The notes under the pieces: model-generated
What the model was told of the DNA's origin: nothing
The model's input: the letters and a program-made list of their open reading frames with translations, nothing else
Database searches by the model: none
From: Ypsolopha sequella
Lineage: Eukaryota; Arthropoda; Insecta; Lepidoptera; Ypsolophidae
Assembly (NCBI GenBank): GCA_934047225.1
Contig: CAKOHE010000114.1
Coordinates: 248,001-312,000 of the forward strand
DNA: 64,000 bases
Direction: 5' to 3'
Translations under genes and position numbers: made by a program
In this document: positions 1 to 8,432 of the stretch, one piece after another
Layout: each line of letters starts with the position of its first letter
Position numbering within the stretch: the stretch's first letter is position 1

Positions 1-67
1 TCACAGTGGAGAGAGGCAAAGGATATTTAAATCTATAATGCCTAGATATAAAATTTCATTCTTAACA
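1..67 (-). repeat. Copia 3' LTR, cut by window start
   Basis: These bases match the end of the LTR at 4113-4332, with 2 differences over 67 bp. On the minus strand the LTR begins TGTTAAGAATG just after a purine-rich tract (about 68-80), which would be the polypurine tract. The rest of this LTR lies left of the window, so its target duplication cannot be checked. Confidence 0.85.
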
Positions 68-147
68 CTCCCTCTAAATTTTATAATAAAATACAAGACA
101 AAAATACCAAAACAAGAAAATATTACATTCTCTTTAAATGAAACGTT

Positions 148-3100
148 CTATACAATTATTTGCTCTCTAAGTGATAGAAATGTATTAGCCGGCAGAGCTT
201 TAGTCAAAATATCTGCTAGCTGCATAGCACTCTCAATATATTTAATTAAAAAGTGATCCTGCTCCACTTTCTCTCTAATAAATTTATATTTGATATCAAT
301 ATGTTTAGTGCGTTTATGGAACATGTTGTTGTGAATTAATTTTATCGCACTCTGGTTATCAACATGCAATGTTATACAATACTGCACAGAGTCAATATCT
401 ATCAAAAATTGTTTAAGCCACAAAATTTCTTTTGATGCCTCACAGGCAGCCATAAACTCGGCTTCTGTGGTTGATAAAGCAATTGTTTGTTGTTTCTGAC
501 TAGACCATGTGCTTGGTCCCCCATTCAAAAAGAAAATGTAGCCTGTTGTTGACTTTCTACTATCCAAATCTCCTGCAAAATCTGAATCTGAATACCCAAC
601 TAAGTCTCTTTGACTTTTATACATTATACACAGATCTTTACTATTAATTAAATATCTTATAATTCTCTTTAATGCATTTACATGATCTTGACTTGGATTG
701 TTTATATATCTGCTTAAAAGATTGACAGCATATGAGATATCTGGTCTCGATACAGAAGCTAAAAACAGCAGTGACCCAATAGCTTCTCTATATGGAAAAT
801 CAACCACAACATGATTGTCTTGATTTTTAGTTATAACAACATTTACATCAGCTGGAGTACAGCTAGGATTAGCATTACACATGTTGAACCGTTTTATTAT
901 CCGTTCAATATAAGACTTTTGTGGAATGTAAATACAGTCATCACATCTAGCTATTTCCATTCCAACAAAACAATTTAATTCTAATTCTTTTATTTTAAAG
1001 CTTTGTTTCAAAGAATCTATGATTTTACACAAAACTGTGTCATTTTCTGACATAATAAGGGCATCATCGACATAAATTACTAATAATACTTTTACACTTT
1101 CAAAAATTCCAACAAAAACACAATTGTCAGCTTGAGATTGAACAAATCCTAGGTTTTGAAACAGGAAATCTGTAAACTTTTTATTCCAGCACCTAGAAGA
1201 CTGTTTCAGTCCATATAAAGACTTATTTAATTTGCAAATTGTATTTTTAGGTAATTTTACTCCCTCTGGAACTTCAATGAAAATTTCCTCTTTCAATTCC
1301 CCATAAAGAAAAGCAGTTTTTACATCAAACTGTCTAATAAATAATTTGTTACTTGCAGCTAAACTTAACAAGATTCTTATTGAATCATACCTGGTAGTAG
1401 GTGAAAAAGTTTCATCATAATCTAAACCTTTTATTTGGGTAAATCCACGAGCACATAGACGAGCCTTAAATCTGTCCACTTTACCATCTTGATTTCTTTT
1501 AATATCAAAAACCCATTTTGTAGTTATGGTTCTCTGGTCTGTTTTCTCAACTACAGACCAAGTCTTATTCTCCTCATGTGCTTGAAGTTCCTCTTCGACA
1601 GCCATCAACCATTTTTCTTTCTCATAACCATTTATCGCTTGTTCATATGTCAATGGGATGTTTAGCTCAACCAGATTAGCTTCATACCCTCTATTAATTC
1701 TTGGTCTTAAGTTTATGTTGCGTGGTTCTATATCCTCAATAATCTGTGATGGCTCATAAGTTTCATCCAATTCATTGTTACTCGATGTACTGTTATCACT
1801 CGTGTTCTCAATTGTGTCATTTGGTTCAACCAGTTTTGGTTCCTCATAACCAATAGGAGCATCATCCTCTCCAGGCAAAGGTAAGTCTTCTTGATTCTCA
1901 GGTCCAATGGAAATTTGAATGATGTTTTTCCTTATTTCAGGGCTCTTTGCCTCATCAAATATCACATTCCTGGAAACCTTTATCTGATGAGTCACAGGAT
2001 TATACATTCTGTAGTTGGTGTTATCATATCCAACCAGTATCATCTTTACACTTTTCTTATCCAACTTAGTTCTCAGCTGGTCAGGGATATGTACATAACC
2101 TTCACTACCAAATACTTTAATGTGACATACACTTGGCTTCACATCATTCCATATTTCAGATGGAGATTTATTTGGTGTCTGACTTGAGGATGTTCTATTT
2201 AATATGTACACGGCACAGGTAACTGCTTCAGCCCATAAGTTCATTGGGATGTCACGAGCATACATCATTGATCTTGCACTTTCAACTATCGTGCGGAGTT
2301 CTCTCTCTGCACGCCCATTCTGCTCTGGGGTGTACGGAGCAGTTAGCTCATGTATTATTCCTTCACGATTCAGATACTCTCTAAAAGAGTTATTCACATA
2401 CTCTTTTCCGTTGTCCGTGTGCAGAGTTCTGACACTATGCAAGTATTTATTCTTCACAATAGCATTATATTTCTTAAAACACTCAAGAACATCACTCTTA
2501 TTCTTTAAAATGTAAATATATCTGTAACTAGATGCAGCATCCTTGAAAAGCACAAAATATCTCATACCTTGTACTGACGGATGACTCATGGGACCACAGA
2601 CATCGCTGTAGACGAGGTCTCCCGGCTGTATTTCTCCTCTAACAGACTTATGAAAAGACAAACGAGTCTGTTTGCCATAGGCACATGCTTCACAGATGAA
2701 ATTAGGCGTTTTTTCAGTAATATTCAGTCCCTCAACAACACCTTGGTCACACATGTTCCGAATCTCCTTCAAGTTCACATGCCCCAACCTCTCATGCCAG
2801 GTCTTGAGGTCACTTTGTACAAGATTACATGATTCACTGACAGGTGTTTTTATACAGAGCTCATATAGGTTATTGCTTTTCAACTTGGCACACATTACTA
2901 AACTGTCATTGTCCTTGTTAATAAGAGCTTCATTTGACACTTTCACAATTTTGTAACCTTTTCGCATCACTGCTCCCTCTGAAAACAGGTTTCTTCTTAG
3001 TTTAGGCACATAAAGTACATTTTCTAGCGTGCAAGTTTCCCACTGTCCACGAACACACTTTTCCATGATGATCTTTCCCGTTCCGAGCACCTCAACAGTC

Positions 3101-3258
3101 TGTTGGTTACCGAGACTCAAGCTTTTGTCACACACTTGAAATTCACAGAATAGTTCTCTTCGAAACGTCATGTGTGAGGAAGCACCACTGTCCATTATCC
3201 AAACTTCAGCTTCTGCACCACCATGTAAACATGGCTCTTCAACATTAAATGCCAACAT
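148..3258 (-). CDS. Copia-type pol polyprotein (protease, integrase, reverse transcriptase, RNase H)
   Basis: This is the Pol part of a Ty1/copia retrotransposon, 1036 aa from the first Met. Domain order is the copia one. Aspartic protease comes first (DSGAS near residue 24). The integrase zinc region (HERLGH ... CEACAYGK) and catalytic core follow (HTDNGKEYVN, with the distal Glu in TPEQNGRAERE). RT follows, with the YVDDALI catalytic motif, and then RNase H (GYSDSDFAGD, VDNQSAI, KHIDIKYKFIRE). The frame is open upstream to about 3345, where an in-frame TAG sits beside the Gag zinc knuckle, so the Met at 3258 is probably not a true start. Copia elements normally have one gag-pol ORF; here gag and pol are in different frames. 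Pol itself is uninterrupted, which suggests a fairly young but defective copy. Confidence 0.93.
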   Translation of the reverse strand: MLAFNVEEPCLHGGAEAEVWIMDSGASSHMTFRRELFCEFQVCDKSLSLGNQQTVEVLGTGKIIMEKCVRGQWETCTLENVLYVPKLRRNLFSEGAVMRKGYKIVKVSNEALINKDNDSLVMCAKLKSNNLYELCIKTPVSESCNLVQSDLKTWHERLGHVNLKEIRNMCDQGVVEGLNITEKTPNFICEACAYGKQTRLSFHKSVRGEIQPGDLVYSDVCGPMSHPSVQGMRYFVLFKDAASSYRYIYILKNKSDVLECFKKYNAIVKNKYLHSVRTLHTDNGKEYVNNSFREYLNREGIIHELTAPYTPEQNGRAERELRTIVESARSMMYARDIPMNLWAEAVTCAVYILNRTSSSQTPNKSPSEIWNDVKPSVCHIKVFGSEGYVHIPDQLRTKLDKKSVKMILVGYDNTNYRMYNPVTHQIKVSRNVIFDEAKSPEIRKNIIQISIGPENQEDLPLPGEDDAPIGYEEPKLVEPNDTIENTSDNSTSSNNELDETYEPSQIIEDIEPRNINLRPRINRGYEANLVELNIPLTYEQAINGYEKEKWLMAVEEELQAHEENKTWSVVEKTDQRTITTKWVFDIKRNQDGKVDRFKARLCARGFTQIKGLDYDETFSPTTRYDSIRILLSLAASNKLFIRQFDVKTAFLYGELKEEIFIEVPEGVKLPKNTICKLNKSLYGLKQSSRCWNKKFTDFLFQNLGFVQSQADNCVFVGIFESVKVLLVIYVDDALIMSENDTVLCKIIDSLKQSFKIKELELNCFVGMEIARCDDCIYIPQKSYIERIIKRFNMCNANPSCTPADVNVVITKNQDNHVVVDFPYREAIGSLLFLASVSRPDISYAVNLLSRYINNPSQDHVNALKRIIRYLINSKDLCIMYKSQRDLVGYSDSDFAGDLDSRKSTTGYIFFLNGGPSTWSSQKQQTIALSTTEAEFMAACEASKEILWLKQFLIDIDSVQYCITLHVDNQSAIKLIHNNMFHKRTKHIDIKYKFIREKVEQDHFLIKYIESAMQLADILTKALPANTFLSLREQIIV

Positions 3259-3983
3259 TTTGTCTGAGTCTTCATGGGGTTTTCTTTTAGGTTTTCTAGG
3301 TGCCCGGCACTGGCTAGCAAAGTGCCCACGTTTGTTGCAGTTGTACTAGCAGAACTTTGGCCGGCATTTTTCTGATAGGAAGACTGATTCCTTATCTTGT
3401 TCCTGGCAACTAAGAATGCAGTCTCAGTCTCTTCTTCTACAGCAAGACTGATTTCTTCATCCCTCAAACGAGCTGTAAGGTTATAAATTGTCTGCTCCTT
3501 CGGATCAAGCGATAACCATGCTTGCCGAAGTGATCTGTACTTGCTTGGTAATGTTGCCAACACTTTGGTTATGATAGCGTTGGAGCTGATTACCTCTCCA
3601 CTTTCTTTGAGCTGTTTGGCCAAATTTTCAATCTTTGCCACATGTTGTGCCATGTTGTCACGCGGATCGAGTTGATACTTGCAAAACTTTTCTTGGATTA
3701 CCATTTTATTCATATCGGAACAAGCTTCGTAAATAGATTCTAATTTCTTCATGATTTCCAACGCAGTATCACAGTTTTCAATTAGCGTTATTTGGTCCAA
3801 GGCCATGGCTGACGTGATTATTGTTTTCGCCATGCCATCATTCTGCAACCAAGTTGCATCTCCTTTTTCTGGTCGTGGCGTATTTATATCCAAACCTTTT
3901 CCTTGTAAAGCACACTTTATTTGGAATTTCCACTGGCGGAAATTATTCCCTTCAAATCTTTCCATGCGAACAGTGGAATCCAT
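3195..3983 (-). CDS. Copia-type Gag, frameshifted at its zinc knuckle
   Basis: This 262-aa reading frame starts about 130 bp downstream of the right LTR and is the N-terminal Gag of the same copia element. It has the typical opening in which a short segment (MERFEGNNFRQWKFQIKCAL) precedes the UBN2/gag-polypeptide fold. The frame leaves the true coding register near 3345-3350. The zinc-knuckle residues (CNKRGHFASQC) and the linker into protease are found in the pol frame instead, right after a TAG. The last 50 or so residues shown by this frame are therefore out of register. I see an indel plus a stop at the knuckle and read the copy as unable to make intact Gag-Pol. Confidence 0.85.
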   Translation of the reverse strand: MDSTVRMERFEGNNFRQWKFQIKCALQGKGLDINTPRPEKGDATWLQNDGMAKTIITSAMALDQITLIENCDTALEIMKKLESIYEACSDMNKMVIQEKFCKYQLDPRDNMAQHVAKIENLAKQLKESGEVISSNAIITKVLATLPSKYRSLRQAWLSLDPKEQTIYNLTARLRDEEISLAVEEETETAFLVARNKIRNQSSYQKNAGQSSASTTATNVGTLLASAGHLENLKENPMKTQTKCWHLMLKSHVYMVVQKLKFG

Positions 3984-4092
3984 TTTGAAAAAATTGGCTT
4001 GCCTTTGCTCACGGCGGCGCGTGGCGCGGTGGCGATAGAATAAACTATAATTCCGTGTTGATTTCTCTATTCCTTGGTTTTGCAGAGCTTCC

Positions 4093-4110
4093 TGGGCACA
4101 TAACCTATTA
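4093..4110 (-). other. Copia primer-binding site
   Basis: On the minus strand the bases just inside the right LTR read GGTTATGTGCCCAGGAAG. This resembles the internal initiator-Met tRNA half-molecule primer site of Drosophila copia (TTATGGGCCCAG). It supports the LTR boundary chosen at 4113. Confidence 0.6.
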
Positions 4111-4112
4111 AC

Positions 4113-4332
4113 TGTTAGGATTCTTGCAGGGATATTGATGAAAATACCAGGAATTTCTCGTTAAATGTATTTATCAAACAGGAACACATGTACCACACAA
4201 TAATAGCAAAAAGCAAGAGAGCGCACCAAGCGGCCGGAAAAGGAACCAAAAAGTTTTCTTTTATCTGACAGTGGAGAGAGGCAAAGGATACTTAAATCTA
4301 TAATGCCTAGATATAAAATTTCATTCTTAACA
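4113..4332 (-). repeat. Copia 5' LTR
   Basis: A 220-bp LTR that starts TGTTA and ends TAACA on the minus strand, the usual short inverted termini. It is repeated at 1-67. It holds the promoter for the minus-strand element. The flank to the right begins CTATC; the matching left target copy is outside the window. Confidence 0.85.
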
Positions 4333-4342
4333 CTATCTAGTA

Positions 4343-4790
4343 GTTTGTCCTACATCTTGAACTCCTGGTTGAATTTTTTAATAAACACAAACTCGCTTCG
4401 CTTGTTCGTTTCATTAAACAATAGTATTTAACGACGAATGGTGAGAACAAAAGTCGCGATAGTATGAATGAGTTACAATATTGTTTCATACAATTCATTC
4501 AGATTTCCCCTTGAGATCAGTATTTGCAGAACCCTCCTTTTATAAAGATAAACCCGTCAAGCTACCTCAGCCTAATAAATTTTCATAATAATTTCCTTAT
4601 CGGAATGACGCTACATGTGGTCACGTGATACAGCCTGTCTAGACTTCATGGCGCCTAATTGGAACGTCTGTGTCGCTCCCCCCCCCATTTAGTTTAAAAA
4701 TGAAACAAATCAAATCCTTTGCAATACTGCAGCTCCAAATCACTATAATAATTTTTTTTACCGGACCAGAGGCAATGAAAACCTCAAAAT
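4343..4790 (+). repeat. Interspersed repeat R1, copy 1
   Basis: This stretch is repeated in reverse complement at about 32690-33115 and in part at 33305-33500. Shared landmarks are TAGTTTGTCCTACATCTTG at one end, GGAATGACGCTACATGTGGTC in the middle (divided here for length), a poly-C run, and ACCGGACCAGAGGCAATGAA at the other end. No coding potential is visible. It may be a non-autonomous DNA element, but the termini were not resolved. Confidence 0.7.
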
Positions 4791-4794
4791 TCAA

Positions 4795-4970
4795 AATTCA
4801 AATTCAAAATTCAAAAAGTTTATTTTGCAAAGTAGGTATATATAATACACGTTTCACAAGTCACATTTTAATCTTATAAAAATGTATGTAATAAAATAAT
4901 AAATGTACAAGAACTACTTAGATTAAATGTTTATTTAATTTATGTAGCAATATATAAACGATTAAAATTA
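4795..4970 (+). repeat. Interspersed repeat R2, copy 1
   Basis: It opens with repeated AAATTCA motifs and continues AGTTTATTTTGCAAAG, then AATAAATGTACA and TTTAATTTATGTAGCAATAT. The same order occurs at 48345-48670, where a small MITE interrupts it. From 4980 to 5280 there is a further segment with a tRNA-like 'GATAGCTCAGTGGGT' that I could not assign. Confidence 0.65.
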
Positions 4971-5339
4971 TTGTGCAGCACAGCCTCACGATAGCTCAGT
5001 GGGTCGGGCCGTACTGCACTATAATAGATTGCCGGGTTGTGAAAGCCAACAAAAACACCGCTTTGTGGACCCAAGGAGTGCAGCCAGGAACTAGGTAGAG
5101 TGCCAGATCTTCTGCTTTTACTATTTCCTTTTCGGAATACTGCTCGGAATGTGAATGAATGTGGACGGCGCTCCACCCGTTTTTATAGCACTTTTTCTGT
5201 ACGCACACATAGGCATTCTACCTCACCCCCTGGAGCACTATTTTATTTTTTATTTATACTTAATCATCTTATTTACAAATAATACTTAATTCTAACTTAT
5301 TCTAGATACTTAGGTCTACACATACGTATTAAGATCATT

Positions 5340-5798
5340 ACGCTACGACGTCTGGGAGCGGACTGGCGGCCGAAAATGTGCTGCGCGGGTATTTATATTA
5401 CCTCAACCCCCACCTCAGGAGTATAAATACGCGCCCACTATGGCCAACCGTCCTCAGTCTGCTTCCCACCGTCGTACCGCTAGCATATCATGCTGTTATG
5501 CCTATTTACAGACTACTTAGGTATTTCCTAGCATACCTAAGTACCTAGATCGATGTATAGCCTATCTTATACCTAGGTCTTACTCTAAGACCTAGCTAGG
5601 CGTATCAATGAAACAATCATAGCAAATCATCTTTATTTCTGCAAGTTCTTAATACTACCTTGTAACTATTTACTGTATTATATTTACTAAGCTATTCAAA
5701 TGCTTATTTATTCATTCAGAGTCAGATAGCTGTTTTATCTACTTATTCATGCCTGTACTATGTTGCAGCTATCCGAGTAAATAAACACACGGGACTAA
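5340..5798 (+). other. Unassigned GC-rich, promoter-like stretch (possible solo LTR)
   Basis: It contains TATAAATACGCGCCCAC followed about 25-30 bp later by a TCAGTC initiator-like site and then a block of CTTAGGTA/TACCTAGG-type repeats. There is no ORF. The arrangement resembles an LTR promoter, but no second LTR or target duplication was seen, so this is weak. Confidence 0.25.
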
Positions 5799-6934
5799 TT
5801 GAGGGGTATAAAAGCAAAAACGGCACTGTCCATTTTGGGTCAAAATGGACTATGAATGCCATCTAGTGCAGACACTGGAAACTAGTATAGCCATTGCTTG
5901 AGTTTACCTGCAATGTAGGCACTGTCCCATAGAAAAACGACCTTAAGCATGGAGTTGAGAAGCAAAAATGACACCGTCCAACAACATTTAGATGCAAAGG
6001 CAGCTTAGTCCATTTCAGCCAATGAGGACGCTCCATTTCCAGTAGAACAATATGGTTGCTGTGCTTGTTTTAATGGAAGACGTTGCTGATTATCTCACAG
6101 TTGTAAATGGTTTTAGAATGTTTAAAGGTGTTTAAAACATTAAAATGGAGGTAAATGTAGCTCAAGTAGATCCAAAACAAGCTAGGAAAAGACCAAGGAA
6201 TCCCACAAATTGGGATCGAGCAAAGAAAAAGGTAGAACGGTTGGTACGTCTTTCCGTATAAATTTGTAAAGACAACAAAACAAGTTTGATAGCAGATATT
6301 ATTCTTTAATATTTTCAAGCTCAAAAATTTACTCATTAATATAAATAAAATATGTGTGTGTTTTATCTGGCTGTGGGACGCATACATGATGTTGATTTTG
6401 TTATGTTTTTACCAAAATGGTAGACGTAAAACGCCGTTATCGATCGTATGAATTATTTTTTGTTTTTATTTTTAGGTAGGTAATTTTTGTTTTTATTTTA
6501 TGACTGAATATAAAAACTGACTAATAAAAGTATTAATAACACATGACACTTTTTATTTCCTCTAATTAAGTATGTACCGACTTTTATGCTGACTATACTA
6601 TATCCCCATTCCAATGTGGCCGTGCTTAGATGCAAATATGGCACTGTCCTTGTACTTAAATGCAAATCTGGCACTGACCACTGTTGAAAATCACAATTGG
6701 CATTGTCCTTCCATATTTTCAATAAAATTCAAAAATTTTCAAAGTGGACTAGCAATATTTTCATTTATTTACTTATAGAAAACTCAAGGGACTCTAACAA
6801 TCGTGTTCTATCGGACAAAACATGATTAAAAGATGATGAGATTTTTTTTCGCTTATTTGACTTTGTGCTTAGACAAGATAACACACTTTGTGGCTTGCAG
6901 TGGACAGTGCCGCTTTTGCTTTTATACCCCTCAA
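5799..6934. mobile_element. 1.1-kb TIR DNA element with subterminal repeats
   Basis: The ends are inverted copies of TTGAGGGGTATAAAAGCAAA followed by CGGCACTGTCC, with one mismatch over about 34 bp. AATT or a slightly longer AT string flanks both ends. Inside the termini the motif GGCACTGTCC recurs in degenerate form (near 5831, 5915, 5969, 6636, 6664, 6694 and, inverted, 6899). That pattern is typical of transposase-binding subterminal repeats. No full transposase ORF is present, so it is probably a non-autonomous deletion derivative. The superfamily was not determined. Confidence 0.7.
6144..6246 (+). pseudogene. Possible N-terminal exon remnant of the TIR element's own protein
   Basis: A short open segment starts ATGGAGGTAAAT and encodes about 35 residues rich in Lys and Arg, containing KRPRNPTNWDRAKKK. 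A GTACGT donor-like site follows at about 6247. Basic 'RKR-RNP--W-R' stretches of this sort occur near the N-terminus of several uncharacterised transposon-linked insect proteins. That similarity is from memory and not tested. No downstream exon was found before the right terminus. Confidence 0.35.
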
Positions 6935-7361
6935 TTTATTTATTTTCCTAAACTTAATACTATGCTATTTACATACTTATTTACATGAAAGTCCGTGATA
7001 TTTTCCTGAAAAACGCGAAAATCTGTAAAAATGCGTCTGTTAGGTAACGCCGCGCAACTATATCCTAAATTCGCGTAGTTCACATATTTTCCGCTAGAAG
7101 CGCGTGTGTCTCGTCGTGTACAATTATAGGTAAAATAATATCCCATCAAAAACATAAAATGTACAAAAATGTCGAGTCTCGCAATGCAATCTTTCCACCG
7201 TAAAAAGTTGTGAGATCTTATGTAAAGCCAAGTCTGTTATTTTAGTTTGTATGGAAGCACCTTTTCATTTTAGTTAGTATGGGAGCACCTATTTAACAAA
7301 TGTATCATTAATTGTTTCCTAATTAGTAACCTACCAACATTAAACAACTGTATTAATATTA
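6935..7361. other. No recognisable feature
   Basis: AT-rich sequence between the TIR element and the 43-bp array. I see only a short near-duplicate (TTTAGTTTGTATGGAAGCACC / TTTAGTTAGTATGGGAGCACC, each a single phrase around 7235-7290) and no coding potential. Confidence 0.4.
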
Positions 7362-8432
7362 GTCATCTTTATGTGACAGTTTCATAAAATAATAAAACAC
7401 TCCTGACATATTTATGTGACAGTTTCATAAAGTATTAAAACACTCCTGTCATCTTTATGTGACAATTTCATAAAGTATTAAAACACTCCTGTCATCTTTA
7501 TGTGACAGTTTCATAAAGTATTAAAACACTCCTGTCATCTTTATGTGACAGTTTCATAAAGTATTAAAATACTCCTGTCATCTTTATGTGACAGTTTCAT
7601 AAAGTATTAAAACACTCCTGTCATATTTATGTGATAGTTTCATAAAGTATTAAAACACTCCTGTCATCTTTATGTGACAGTTTCATAAAGTATTTAAACA
7701 CTCCTGTCATCTTTATGTGACAGTTTCATTAAGTGTTAAAACACTCCTGTCATCTTTATGTGACAGTTTCATAAAGTATTAAAACACTCCTGTCATCTTT
7801 ATGTGACAGTTTCATAAAGTATTAAAACACTCCTGTCATCTTTATGTGACAGTTTCATAAAGTATTAAAATACTCCTGTCATCTTTATGTGACAGTTTCA
7901 TAAAGTATTAAAACACTCCTGTCATATTTATGTGACAGTTTCATAAAGTATTAAAACACTCCTGTCATCTTTATGTGACAGTTTCATAAAGTATTAAAAC
8001 ACTCCTGTCATCTTTATGTGACAGTTTCATAAAGTATTAAAACACTCCTGTCATCTTTATGTGACAGTTTCATAAAGTATTAAAATACTCCTGTCATCTT
8101 TATGTGACAGTTTCATAAAGTATTAAAACACTCCTGTCATATTTATGTGATAGTTTCATAAAGTATTAAAACACTCCTGTCATCTTTATGTGACAGTTTC
8201 ATAAAGTATTTAAACACTCCTGTCATCTTTATGTGACAGTTTCATTAAGTATTAAAACACTCCTGTCATCTTTATGTGACAGTTTCATAAAGTATTAAAA
8301 CACTCCTGTCATCTTTATGTGACAGTTTCATAAAGTATTAAAACACTCCTGTCATCTTTATGTGACAGTTTCATAAAGTATTAAAACACTCCTGTCATCT
8401 TTATGTGACAGTTTCATAAAGTATTAAAACAC
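7362..8432. repeat. 43-bp minisatellite, about 25 units, with a 12-unit higher-order repeat
   Basis: The unit is 43 bp and contains CTTTATG-n9-CATAAAG, a 7-bp stem that could form a hairpin in every unit. Variant units recur at a fixed distance. The 'CATATTTATGTGATAG' variant is at 7622 and 8138, and the 'TATTTAAACACTCC' variant is at 7691 and 8207. Both intervals are 516 bp, exactly 12 units. This shows a block duplication on top of the basic tandem array. 43 is not a multiple of 3, so no long ORF arises. Confidence 0.95.

Noticed and set aside
7362..8432. Possible CRISPR array (43-bp units)
   Set aside because: The units are contiguous tandem repeats with no unique spacers, in a eukaryotic context with introns and LTR elements.
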